From positions 1-22,794 of the forward strand of contig CAZYYB010000047.1 of assembly GCA_964651515.1 (NCBI GenBank): a DNA stretch of 22,794 nucleotides, read 5' to 3'. The DNA comes from BOG-1184 sp964651515 (lineage in GTDB: Bacteria; Fibrobacterota; Chitinivibrionia; Chitinivibrionales; Chitinispirillaceae). The notes under the pieces are model-generated. The model was not told where the DNA came from. It made no database searches and saw only the letters and a program-made list of their open reading frames with translations. The position numbers and the translations under genes were made by a program. This document shows, piece after piece, positions 1 to 7,318 of this stretch; positions within the stretch are counted from its first letter, which is position 1; each line of letters begins with the position of its first letter.

Positions 1-728
1 GGCGCATACTCGGCCGCCTTGCGAAGCGGGCCGTTCGACACGATCTCGTACAGCCGGTCGCTGCCGTTAAGCTTTCCGATCGGCCGGGTGACATTGGCCG
101 AGTCGATTGCGCCGCGCACGTCGGCGAAGCCGATGCCATAGCGGGAGAGCGCGGTCGGATTGAGTTCAACCCGCACCGCGGGGAGCGACGCCCCCCCCAC
201 GACCACCTGGCCGATCCCCTGGACCTGCATGAGCTTCTGTGCCATGATGCTCGATGCGGCATCGTACACCTGCTCCGGCCGCTCGCGGTCGGAGGTGAGC
301 GCCAGAATGACGATCGGCGCATCGGATGGATTGACTTTGCGGTAGGTCGGGTTGCTCAGGAGGTTGGTCGGCAGGTCGGCCCGCGCCGCATTGATGGCGG
401 CCTGAACGTCCCGCGCCGCGCCGTCGATGTTCCGGCTCAGGTCGAACTGGAGGGTGATGCCGGCCGACCCGAGATAGCTCGTCGAGGTCATCTCGGTGAC
501 GCCCGAGATGATGCCGAGCCTCTTTTCGAGCGGGGCGGCTACCGTGGCGGCCATGATTTCAGGGCTCGCTCCGGGCATCGAGGCGCCGACGGAAATGGTC
601 GGAAAATCGACCTGCGGCAGCGGAGCCACCGGCAGGATCTTGAGCGCCAGGAGCCCCGACAGCGCCAGGCCGGTGGTCAGGAGCACGGTGGCGATCGGTC
701 TTTTAATGAAAAGGGCCGAAATGTTCAT
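1..728 (-). CDS. RND efflux permease, MdtC-like (N-terminal part, cut by window edge)
   Basis: Inner-membrane, proton-driven pump subunit of an RND tripartite efflux system, of the MdtC type that works with a second, MdtB-like permease. Only the first 242 residues are in the window. The protein begins MNISALFIKRPIATVLLTTG, which is the first transmembrane helix of the hydrophobe/amphiphile efflux family. Porter-domain sequence follows, including VVVGGASLPAVRVELNPTAL near residue 180. I followed the frame by hand over the N-terminus and over roughly the last 70 residues in the window; both lie in the same frame and no stop was seen. The start ATG at 728 overlaps the stop of the preceding permease gene (ATGA, 725-728), which indicates translational coupling as the third gene of the operon. 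The substrate cannot be told from the sequence; the family exports drugs, bile salts and metals. Confidence 0.93.
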   Translation of the reverse strand, partial: MNISALFIKRPIATVLLTTGLALSGLLALKILPVAPLPQVDFPTISVGASMPGASPEIMAATVAAPLEKRLGIISGVTEMTSTSYLGSAGITLQFDLSRNIDGAARDVQAAINAARADLPTNLLSNPTYRKVNPSDAPIVILALTSDRERPEQVYDAASSIMAQKLMQVQGIGQVVVGGASLPAVRVELNPTALSRYGIGFADVRGAIDSANVTRPIGKLNGSDRLYEIVSNGPLRKAAEYA

Positions 729-2470
729 GCGGCCTCGGCTTCACCCCGTTGCGGTGCGCGGCGCCGGTGGCCGATCCTGTCGAACCAGAGGTAGACGACC
801 GGTGTCGTATAGAGCGTGAGCACCTGGCTGAAAATGAGGCCGCCGATGATCGCGATCCCCAGGGGGCGGCGCAGCTCGCATCCCATTCCCCCGCCGAAGG
901 CGAGCGGTAGTGCGGCAAACAGCTGGGCAAAGGTCGTCATCATGATGGGGCGGAAGCGCAGCTTTGCGGCCTGGAAGATCGCCTTCTCCGGGCTCAGGCC
1001 TTCGAATCGCTCCCCCTGGAGTGCGAAATCCACCATCATGATACCGTTTTTCTTCACGATGCCGATGAGGAGGATGATGCCGATGAGGGTGATGATGGTG
1101 AATTCGGTGCGGAAGAGGAGCAGCGAGGCGAGCGCGCCGACCCCGGCCGAAGGGAGCGTCGAAAGAATCGTGAGCGGATGGATATAGCTTTCGTACAGCA
1201 CCCCGAGCACGATATAGACGGCCAGGAGTGCGGCGAGGATCAGGAAGAGCTCGTTACCGAGCGACGATTGCAGCGCATCGGCGGTGCCCTGGAAGCTTGC
1301 CGTGACGCTCGGGGGCAGGCCGATCTTTTTGACCTCGTCGTTGATCGTGCCGATCGCCTTGAGAAGCGAGGTGCCGGGCGCGAGGTTGAAGGAGATCATC
1401 GCCGCCGGGAACTGCCCCTGCCGCTCGATCGACAGGGCGGTGGTGGTCTCGGCTACCTGCACCACCGAACTCATGGGGACGGGCGATCCGTTTGCGCTCT
1501 GCAGGTAAATGTCGTTGAAGTTCGCCGGGCTCGCGCTGAATTCCGGCTTCACCTCAAGAATCACCCGATACTGGGAGAGCTGGCTGAAAATGGTCGAGAC
1601 GATCCGCTGGCCGTAGGCGTCGTACAGATTCGCATCGACCGTGCCCGCGGAGATGCCCAGCCGCGACGCCGTGGGCCGGTCGATGATGACGTGCGCTTCG
1701 AGTCCGTTATTCTGCGCGTCGCTCGACACATCCCTGAGCTCCGGCCGCTCGGCCAGGGCACCGATCAGCCTGTTCGACCAGTCGTTCAGCTCATTGGAAT
1801 TAGGGTCCTGCAGGCTGAACTGGTACTGGTTTTTGGAGAGCCTGCTTTCGATGGTGAGATCCTGCACCGGCTGCATGAACAGCCGTATGCCGGCGATGTC
1901 GGCCGTTTCCCGCTGGATGCGGCGCATGATCTCGACGGCGCTGCCCTTGCGATGTTCCGGCGGCTTCAGGTTGATGAGCATCCGGCCGGAATTGAGTGTC
2001 GGGTTGACGCCGTCGACGCCGACAAACGAGGTAAGACTCGAAACCGCGCTGTCGGTAAGGATGGCCCGTGCAAGCTCCTTCTGTGCCTCGCTCATTGCCT
2101 GAAATGAGATGGACGGCGGAGCCTCGGTAAATCCTTCGAGAAGCCCGGTATCCTGCACCGGGATGAAACCGATCGGCATGATCATGTACAGGAGGACGGT
2201 CAAAACCAGGGTGCTGAGGAACACCAGGAGTGTCGGTCGCTGATGTTTGAGCACCCATTCGAGCGACCTGCCGTACGCCGAAATGATGGTGTCGAACATG
2301 GCCTGCGATCCGGCATAAAAGCGGCTCTGCTTTTCGAGGGGAGGGGTGCGGCGCAGGAGCAGCGCGCAGAGCATGGGCGTCAGGGTGAGCGAAACCACGG
2401 CCGAGAACAGGATCGTGACGCCGAGGGTGACGGAAAATTCGCGGAAGAGCCGCCCCACGACGTCCCCCAT
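725..2470 (-). CDS. RND efflux permease, MdtB-like, C-terminal fragment (downstream of a frameshift)
   Basis: C-terminal 581 residues of an MdtB-like RND permease whose N-terminal part is encoded in another frame just upstream. The fragment starts at MGDVVGRLFREF, which normally follows ...SLIAVLIPLLF in the intact family, so it is a continuation and not a separate gene. It holds the second porter domain and the second transmembrane bundle. The motif GIVKKNGIMMVDFAL carries the TM10 lysine of the proton relay, and the end has the usual LRRPLGIAIIGGLIFSQVL and LTLYTTPVVYLWF. No Shine-Dalgarno was recognised at the ATG at 2470, so separate initiation is unlikely. The two fragments together give about 1032 residues, the usual family length. 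The stop overlaps the start of the MdtC-like gene by ATGA. Confidence 0.85.
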   Translation of the reverse strand: MGDVVGRLFREFSVTLGVTILFSAVVSLTLTPMLCALLLRRTPPLEKQSRFYAGSQAMFDTIISAYGRSLEWVLKHQRPTLLVFLSTLVLTVLLYMIMPIGFIPVQDTGLLEGFTEAPPSISFQAMSEAQKELARAILTDSAVSSLTSFVGVDGVNPTLNSGRMLINLKPPEHRKGSAVEIMRRIQRETADIAGIRLFMQPVQDLTIESRLSKNQYQFSLQDPNSNELNDWSNRLIGALAERPELRDVSSDAQNNGLEAHVIIDRPTASRLGISAGTVDANLYDAYGQRIVSTIFSQLSQYRVILEVKPEFSASPANFNDIYLQSANGSPVPMSSVVQVAETTTALSIERQGQFPAAMISFNLAPGTSLLKAIGTINDEVKKIGLPPSVTASFQGTADALQSSLGNELFLILAALLAVYIVLGVLYESYIHPLTILSTLPSAGVGALASLLLFRTEFTIITLIGIILLIGIVKKNGIMMVDFALQGERFEGLSPEKAIFQAAKLRFRPIMMTTFAQLFAALPLAFGGGMGCELRRPLGIAIIGGLIFSQVLTLYTTPVVYLWFDRIGHRRRAPQRGEAEAA

Positions 2471-3822
2471 GAAAACAGCGGGATGAGCACGGCAATGAGC
2501 GAAACCGTCAGGGAGATGATGGTGAAGGCGATCTGTTGCGACCCCTTGAGCGCGGCTTCGAGGGGGCTCTCTCCCTCTTCGATGAACCGCGAGATATTCT
2601 CGATCATGACGATGGCATCGTCGACCACAAAACCGGCCGCAATGGTCAGCGCCATGAGCGAAAGGTTATCGAGGCTGTACCCGAGCAGGTACATGATGCC
2701 GAACGTGCCGATGAGCGACAGGGGGAGCGCGATACCCGGTATGAGGGTGCCCGCCGTCGTGCGAAGAAAGAGGAAGATGACCGCGACCACGAGGAAACCG
2801 GCGAGGCAGAGCTCAAAGGCGATGTCTTTCACCGAGGCGCGGATGCTGATGGTGCGGTCGGTGACGACCTGCGCCGAGACGCCGGGCGGCAGCGACGTTT
2901 GCAACTGCGGCAGCAGCCGGTTGATGTTGTTGACGACGCCGATGACGTTCGAGCCCGGCTGGCGGTGGATATCGAGGATGACCGCCGGCGTATCGTCTTT
3001 CCAGGCCGCGAGCAGGGAGTTCTCCACATCGTCGACCACATCCGCGACATCGGACAACCGGACCGGGGCGCCGTTGCGGTAGGCGATGACGATCGGCTTA
3101 TACTGGGCGCTGCCGGTAAGCTGGTCGTTCGCGCCGATCGTGGAAGACTGGCGCGCGCCGTCGAACTCGCCCTTGGCTTCATTGACATTCTGGGCTATGA
3201 CCGCGCTCCGGATGCTTTCGAGCGTCAGCCCGTAGGCGGCGAGTGCCGTCGGGTTGGCCCTGATGCGCACCGCCGGCCGCCTGCCGCCGCCGATGGTGAC
3301 GGCTCCCACGCCCGGTACCTCGGAGAGCTTGGGAACGAGCCGCGTTTCGGCGAGGTCCTCCACCTGCGGTTGCGGCAGGGTGCTCGAGGTGAGCGCCAGC
3401 GTCATGATCGGCGCGTCGGCCGGATTGATCTTGGCGTAGACCGGCGGCGCCGGAAGATCGGTCGGCAGGAACGAGGAGGCGGCGTTGATGGCTTCCTGCA
3501 CCTCCTGCTCCGCCACGTCGATGCTCTGCTTCAGGTCGAACTGGAGCGTCACCACCGAGGCGCCGCCCGAACTCGATGAATTCATCTCCCGCAGTCCCGG
3601 CATCTGGCCGAACTGCGTTTCGAGCGGAGAGGTGACCGTCGATACCATGACGTCGGCCGACGCTCCGGGATACAGGGTGATCACCTGGATGGTCGGATAC
3701 TCGACCTCGGGCAGCGCGGAGATCGGCAGCTGCTTCAGGGCAAAAAGGCCGGCGAGGAGAATCGCCGCCATGAAGAGCGACGTGGCGATCGGTCGCTGGA
3801 TGAAGATCCGCGAAGGGTTCAT
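2380..3822 (-). CDS. RND efflux permease, MdtB-like, N-terminal fragment (upstream of a frameshift)
   Basis: First 449 in-family residues of the MdtB-like permease, second gene of the efflux operon. It begins MNPSRIFIQRPIATSLFMAA (TM1). The first porter domain follows, then TM2-TM4 with GFVVDDAIVMIENI near residues 397-410; D401 and D402 are the proton-relay aspartates. Homology stops at IPLF (residue 450). The remaining 30 residues are a low-complexity S/R/W/P tail typical of out-of-frame reading. The frame breaks at a run of four T on the coding strand (2475-2472): one more T, or a -1 slip, restores LIPLFFMGDVVGRLF. This is either a natural lesion or a base lost in assembly. The start overlaps the stop of the fusion-protein gene (ATGA, 3819-3822). 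If the lesion is real, the pump lacks a working MdtB partner. Confidence 0.88.
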   Translation of the reverse strand: MNPSRIFIQRPIATSLFMAAILLAGLFALKQLPISALPEVEYPTIQVITLYPGASADVMVSTVTSPLETQFGQMPGLREMNSSSSGGASVVTLQFDLKQSIDVAEQEVQEAINAASSFLPTDLPAPPVYAKINPADAPIMTLALTSSTLPQPQVEDLAETRLVPKLSEVPGVGAVTIGGGRRPAVRIRANPTALAAYGLTLESIRSAVIAQNVNEAKGEFDGARQSSTIGANDQLTGSAQYKPIVIAYRNGAPVRLSDVADVVDDVENSLLAAWKDDTPAVILDIHRQPGSNVIGVVNNINRLLPQLQTSLPPGVSAQVVTDRTISIRASVKDIAFELCLAGFLVVAVIFLFLRTTAGTLIPGIALPLSLIGTFGIMYLLGYSLDNLSLMALTIAAGFVVDDAIVMIENISRFIEEGESPLEAALKGSQQIAFTIISLTVSLIAVLIPLFSWGTSWGGSSANFPSPSASRSCSRPWFRSP

Positions 3823-5195
3823 GACCTCGACGTATCCCTGCTGTGACTACCGTGGCTACCGTGACCGCCATGCTTCCACTGGCCGCTTTGACCGCCCTGG
3901 CCGCTCTGGTCGGTCTGTCCACCCTGACCGCTGAGACTGCTCATGCCGTTCTGACCGCTCTGGTCACCCGGTGCACCCTGTCCACCCTGACCGCCCCTGG
4001 CGGCCCGGATTTCAACGTGGGCGCCCTCGTGGAGCCGGTCGGCGCCCTCCACCACCACGGTGTCGCCGGGCGCAACGCCGTCCAGGGCCTGGACCCGGTC
4101 GCCTTCGGACGGTCCGGGTTTGACCGGCTGCACCGCCACGGTGCGGTCGGGCTTGACCACGTACACGAACATCCCCTGCGGGCCGCGCTGCAGGGCCGCC
4201 TGCGGGATGACCGTGACGTTGCTCTTGACGTCGAGCAGGAGGTGGGCATTGACGAACTGGCCCGGAGCGAGCTCGTGATGTTCGTTCGGGAAGATCGCCT
4301 TGATCTGCATGGTACCGGTCATCGAATCGATGCGGTTGTTCACGGCGAGGACCTTCCCTTCGGCGAGCTTCTTGTTATCGCTTCGGTCGAGCGCCTCGAC
4401 GACCGGGGCATCGCCCTTCCGCATCCGGCCGAGGAGCCGGGGGAGATCGTCTTCGGAGATGGTGAACACCGCCGTGATCGGTTGCTCCTGCGTCAGGACC
4501 ACGATGCCGCCGGGATCCGTCGCATGAACGATGTTGCCGGGATCGACCAGGCGGAGGCCCGCGACCCCGGTCAAGGGAGAGACGATGCGGGACCAGGTGA
4601 GCTGGAGACGGGCGTTGTCAAGGTTCCCCTGGTCGAGCTTGACGGTGCCTTCATACTGCAACACCGTCGCCCGCTGGGTGGCAAGCTGCTGCTCGGGGAT
4701 CGCATCTTCCTTCGACAGAACTTCGTAGCGATTGAGGTCGATCCGTGCGTTGGCAAGCAGGGAGCTGTCGCGACCGAGCTGGCCCTCGGCCTGCATGATC
4801 TGCGCCTCGAACGGCCGGGGATCGATAATCGCCAGAAGCTGGCCCCTGGCGACCCGCTGGCCCTCCTTGAAGAGCACCTGCTGAAGCTGCCCGTCGACCT
4901 GGGTCTTGACCGTCACGGTCTGCAACGGCACCACCGACCCGATGCCGGTAAGGTAAATGTTGATGTCGCCCGACACCGCCGGAACGGCAACGACCGGAAC
5001 CGACTGGCCGGCGCCTCCTCCCCTGTGGGAGGAGCTCCCGCCCGTCGAGGCGCCGGAGGAGGAGTCGCCGGTCGATGATTTGCACGAGAGGGTGAGGCAG
5101 AGAAGGACGAGCGCGAGCAGCGCTCCGCAAATGCGCCGCTGCATACCGCCGAGGCGGCCTGAAAGCTGACTTGTACGTTTTCCGTCTGATGTCAT
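3819..5195 (-). CDS. RND efflux membrane fusion protein, MdtA-like, with G/Q/S/H-rich tail
   Basis: Periplasmic adaptor linking the inner-membrane pump to an outer-membrane channel; first gene of the efflux operon (458 aa). A hydrophobic segment at residues 23-37 ends at Cys38 (LTLSC), a plausible though imperfect lipobox, so it is probably a lipoprotein. A Ser/Gly linker (39-63) follows. Next come the lipoyl half-motif VDGQLQQVLFKEGQRVARGQ (about 100-119), an alpha-helical hairpin (130-205), a second lipoyl half (VSPLTGVAGLRLVDPGNIV), a beta-barrel, and a membrane-proximal domain ending near residue 399. Residues 400-458 are an unusual GGQ/SGQ-rich, then GGHGSHGSHS tail. Start at 5195 is supported by a GAGGT Shine-Dalgarno about 9 nt upstream; the alternative Met18 at 5144 has none. 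No outer-membrane TolC-like channel gene lies within the window. Confidence 0.93.
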   Translation of the reverse strand: MTSDGKRTSQLSGRLGGMQRRICGALLALVLLCLTLSCKSSTGDSSSGASTGGSSSHRGGGAGQSVPVVAVPAVSGDINIYLTGIGSVVPLQTVTVKTQVDGQLQQVLFKEGQRVARGQLLAIIDPRPFEAQIMQAEGQLGRDSSLLANARIDLNRYEVLSKEDAIPEQQLATQRATVLQYEGTVKLDQGNLDNARLQLTWSRIVSPLTGVAGLRLVDPGNIVHATDPGGIVVLTQEQPITAVFTISEDDLPRLLGRMRKGDAPVVEALDRSDNKKLAEGKVLAVNNRIDSMTGTMQIKAIFPNEHHELAPGQFVNAHLLLDVKSNVTVIPQAALQRGPQGMFVYVVKPDRTVAVQPVKPGPSEGDRVQALDGVAPGDTVVVEGADRLHEGAHVEIRAARGGQGGQGAPGDQSGQNGMSSLSGQGGQTDQSGQGGQSGQWKHGGHGSHGSHSRDTSRS

Positions 5196-5278
5196 GAGAC
5201 GATTACCTCATATTAAGAAAGGAACCGGTGAATGCGTTGCAGCGGGCGGGCCGCGGGTATCGTGCACCGTGGTTGAAA

Positions 5279-5321
5279 GTGAGCGGCAGGGCGGGAGCAA
5301 TGGTCCCGCCCTGCCGCTCAC
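5279..5321. repeat. Perfect 18-bp inverted repeat (hairpin) in the efflux-operon leader
   Basis: The left arm 5279-5296 and right arm 5304-5321 are exact reverse complements (18 bp, G+C-rich) around a 7-nt loop GCAATGG. It lies between the divergent efflux operon and the GT4 gene. A promoter-like pair on the minus strand (TTGCAA/TCTAAC, 5357-5329) would start transcription near 5322, which places the hairpin at the very 5' end of the efflux mRNA. No long T-run follows on either strand (minus side reads TTTCAACC), so a classic terminator is unlikely. It could be a 5' stabilising hairpin, an attenuator or a binding site. Confidence 0.85.
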
Positions 5322-5328
5322 CGATAAA

Positions 5329-5357
5329 GTTAGACTGCATAAGATAGTTAATTGCAA
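5329..5357 (-). promoter_or_regulatory. Candidate sigma70-type promoter for the efflux operon
   Basis: Minus strand: TTGCAA (5357-5352), 17-nt spacer, TCTAAC (5334-5329). The -35 matches 4 of 6 and the -10 matches 4 of 6 consensus bases with ideal spacing. It would give a leader of about 127 nt containing the 18-bp hairpin. Not tested. Confidence 0.4.
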
Positions 5358-5413
5358 CAGCGGGCCGGAAGTCCGGGAGCTATTTTTTCTCACGCATCCG
5401 GGCACCCCGGCAC

Positions 5414-5418
5414 GAGGA
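5414..5418 (+). promoter_or_regulatory. Shine-Dalgarno deciding the GTG start of the GT4 gene
   Basis: GAGGA lies 6 nt before GTG at 5425. It favours this start over an ATG at 5194, which would add 77 residues without family resemblance and overlap the start of the divergent efflux operon. Confidence 0.75.
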
Positions 5419-5424
5419 AAAAAA

Positions 5425-6525
5425 GTGAAAATTCTCGAAGTATGCTTCTCCCGCGCGCTCGGCGGGAACGAACTTTACGTCGAACGCATCGGCAATGCGC
5501 TTGCCGGGGCCGGTCATGCGGTCGCCTACGCGCTCCACGAAGGCGGCAGCCTCGCCGGACGGATTTCCGGTCCGGTGACGCTTCTGCGGCCGCGAACCCC
5601 CTACGTCGACCTGCCCGCCGCGATTGCCGTCCTGCGGCTCGTCCGCCGGTTGCACAGCGATGTCGTACATGTCCACACCACGATGGACCTCCCCTTCGCC
5701 GCGTTTGCAAAGACCTTTTACCCCGGCCTCCGGGTGGTCTATACCAAGCAGATGCAGCCCGGCAGGCGCAAGAGCGACCCCTTCCACCGCTGGATCTACG
5801 GAAAAATCGACCTTCTCCTGGCCGCGACCGAGCAGATGCGCGCGCGGATGGCCTCCCTCGTGCCCATCGAACCGGATCGGGTCACATGCCTCTACCTGGG
5901 TACCGGGCTCCCGGATATCGCCGCAAAGCCACGGTATCGCGCGCAGGTGCGCAGCCGGTTCAACCTTTCCGAGTCGGACTTCCTCATCCTCTTCCCCAAC
6001 CGGCTCGACCCGCAGAAGGGGCAGGAGCTCATCATCGAAGCCCTTGCGCGGCTGAAACGCACCGGGCTGGCGCCGCACGTCATCTTTGCCGGGGCGGAAA
6101 CGGTGGGCGGCGAGGGGTACCGGGCACTCCTGCAATCGGCCGTCGAACGGGCCGGCGTGGCACCGCAGTGCGCCTTCCCCGGATTCGTCGAGGAGCTCGG
6201 GCCGCTCTATGCGGCGGCGGACCTCGTCGCGCTCGCCACCCGTGAAGAGACGTTCGGCATGGTGCTCATCGAGGGCATGGCGTGGGCGACCCCGGCGATC
6301 GGCAGCGATGCGGGGGGCGTGGGGGAGATCATCGATCACGGGAAAAACGGCTATCTCTTCGCGACCATGGATGCGGGCAGCCTGGCCGGGGCCATAGAAC
6401 AATGCATGCGGGAGCGGGAGAGGTTGCCGGAGATGGGACGATGGGCGAGGGCGACGGTCGAGGAGAAGTTTTCGTTTGATAAGCATGTCGCATTGCTGGA
6501 GGGGTATATGCGGGGGGAGAAGTAA
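5425..6525 (+). CDS. Glycosyltransferase family 4 (GT-B fold)
   Basis: Transfers a sugar from an activated donor to a lipid-linked or glycan acceptor at the cytoplasmic face; the exact sugar is unknown. With a GTG start at 5425 the protein has 366 residues. The N-terminal acceptor domain begins MKILEVCFSRALGGNELYVE, a typical GT4 beginning with a Gly-rich loop. HVHTTMDLPF (82-91) follows. The C-terminal donor domain starts near FPNRLDPQKGQELIIEA (190-206), and the GT4 signature has the E-x7-E pair at E275 and E283 (REETFGMVLIEGMAWATPAI), followed by SDAGGVGEIIDHGKNGYLF. It stands alone: the efflux operon diverges upstream and a long noncoding region follows. Family membership is secure; involvement in surface polysaccharide synthesis is inferred. 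Confidence 0.93.
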   Translation: MKILEVCFSRALGGNELYVERIGNALAGAGHAVAYALHEGGSLAGRISGPVTLLRPRTPYVDLPAAIAVLRLVRRLHSDVVHVHTTMDLPFAAFAKTFYPGLRVVYTKQMQPGRRKSDPFHRWIYGKIDLLLAATEQMRARMASLVPIEPDRVTCLYLGTGLPDIAAKPRYRAQVRSRFNLSESDFLILFPNRLDPQKGQELIIEALARLKRTGLAPHVIFAGAETVGGEGYRALLQSAVERAGVAPQCAFPGFVEELGPLYAAADLVALATREETFGMVLIEGMAWATPAIGSDAGGVGEIIDHGKNGYLFATMDAGSLAGAIEQCMRERERLPEMGRWARATVEEKFSFDKHVALLEGYMRGEK

Positions 6526-6618
6526 TACAAATTCAAAGGCTTTTGAGGGGGGAAGCCTTCCCCCTGGCAGGAGCCGCGCAAAGCCGCGTTTGCCGACGCC
6601 CCCCCCTTGGCGAAAGTG

Positions 6619-6664
6619 ACCTCACCCCGGCCGAAGCGGCCGGACCTCTCCCACAAGGAGAGGT
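6619..6664 (+). repeat. Intergenic repeat, copy A (CCTCACCCCGGCC...GGAGAGG)
   Basis: Contains two hairpins: CCGGCCG/CGGCCGG (6627-6633 with 6637-6643) and ACCTCTCC/GGAGAGGT (6644-6651 with 6657-6664). The same core, in opposite orientation, occurs at 7016-7050. Repeats of this kind (CCTCACCCCCGGCCCTCTCC with a short loop) are, from memory, common between genes in many bacterial genomes. The function is unknown. Confidence 0.7.
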
Positions 6665-6819
6665 ATGAGCAAGGCTATGAAAAAGTCCAAATCAGGCGGG
6701 GCCTCGGCACTTCCGCAACGCCAACGCCCGTTCGGGAGCAAAAACACGGGAAAACAGACAAAGCGGTCGAGTGGGGATTTGTGTGCTCTCCATGGCGGTC
6801 TCGCCCTAGATAAAATATA

Positions 6820-6848
6820 TTGCATTAATCCTAAAAATAGTGTATATT
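6820..6848 (+). promoter_or_regulatory. Strong sigma70-type promoter candidate without a clear gene
   Basis: TTGCAT (6820-6825), a 17-nt spacer and TATATT (6843-6848): 5/6 and 5/6 consensus with ideal spacing in an AT-rich patch. Transcription would start near 6855. Directly downstream is GGTGGAAGGT then ATG at 6867, opening an 86-codon frame that runs into the repeat copy at 7016 and has no recognisable domain. It could drive a small RNA or a very small protein. Confidence 0.5.
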
Positions 6849-7015
6849 AGCATATAGGTGGAAGGTATGCGACGGGGAGCGCTGCGGTCGGCCATAGAAC
6901 TCTGCACGCTCATGTCACCCCTCCGCATGCAGGCGGTTTGTTCTTTGACATTGTCGGAATATCAGCGTCAGCACCTTGTGCGTGAGCCATGTCTGAATCT
7001 GATTTTTTTGTTCCC

Positions 7016-7050
7016 CCCTCTCCATTTTATGGAGAGGGCCGGGGGTGAGG
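7016..7050 (-). repeat. Intergenic repeat, copy B (inverted relative to copy A)
   Basis: Read on the minus strand it gives CCTCACCCCCGGCC then CTCTCC-loop-GGAGAGG. The arms 7016-7023 (CCCTCTCC) and 7031-7038 (GGAGAGGG) pair around the 7-nt loop ATTTTAT. The core matches copy A at 6619-6664, but copy B lacks the inner GAAGCGGCCGGA hairpin segment. Confidence 0.7.
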
Positions 7051-7083
7051 CGGAGAGGTGCCCCGATGGGGTTGAAGGGGTCG

Positions 7084-7105
7084 AAAAACCGGCAAATTTT
7101 GCCGG
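7084..7105 (-). terminator. Intrinsic terminator on the minus strand, downstream of the barrel gene
   Basis: CCGGCAA (7089-7095) pairs with TTGCCGG (7099-7105) around ATT. On the minus strand the stem is followed by TTTTT (7088-7084). It lies about 310 nt past the stop of the outer-membrane barrel gene and could end that transcript, leaving a long 3' UTR. Confidence 0.5.
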
Positions 7106-7179
7106 AATGAGGTTCGAAAAAAAATAATTAAAAAATAAAAAATTCGATTTATCATTTGAATCAATGAGTTAAGTATGAA

Positions 7180-7270
7180 TTTCGTGCAAATTTCGTGCAA
7201 TTAGAGGGGTTTTCGTGATCGATATCGCCACTTTTACCCCCATTTAATGATCAAAAACGTGCATTTCGTG
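7180..7270 (+). repeat. TTTCGTG word repeat
   Basis: TTTCGTG occurs at 7180-7186, 7191-7197, 7211-7217 and 7264-7270. The first two copies form an 11-bp tandem repeat (ATTTCGTGCAA twice). Spacing is irregular after that. From memory this resembles degenerate TTCGTG-type intergenic repeats seen in many genomes. It is not a CRISPR array. Confidence 0.55.
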
Positions 7271-7290
7271 ATGGTTTTGAAAACAAAAGG

Positions 7291-7318
7291 ATGAAGTATG
7301 AGGGATGAAGGATGAGGA
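7291..7318 (+). repeat. 7-bp tandem repeat (ATGARGN x4)
   Basis: Four imperfect heptamers: ATGAAGT, ATGAGGG, ATGAAGG, ATGAGGA. Low-complexity intergenic sequence downstream of the barrel gene on the opposite strand. Confidence 0.65.

Noticed and set aside
1178..2107. Long open frame antisense to the RND permease (also 2536-3579 and 3843-5078 on the plus strand)
   Set aside because: They mirror the codon bias of G+C-rich genes on the opposite strand, have no family resemblance and lie fully over well-supported efflux genes.
5329..5341. GTTAGACYGCATA shared with 20318-20330, both upstream of GTG starts
   Set aside because: A 13-mer with one mismatch is expected to recur by chance in a window this long; distances to the starts differ and at 5329 it overlaps a promoter reading the other way.
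6548..6564. GGGGGA/TCCCCC stem after the GT4 stop as a terminator
   Set aside because: No T-run follows; it may be simple G/C runs.
6867..7127. 86-codon frame downstream of the 6820-6848 promoter
   Set aside because: Not listed as a gene because half of it is intergenic repeat sequence and the rest resembles nothing; kept only as a finding.
7180..7270. TTTCGTG repeats as a CRISPR array
   Set aside because: The repeated word is only 7 bp, spacing is irregular and there are no cas genes.
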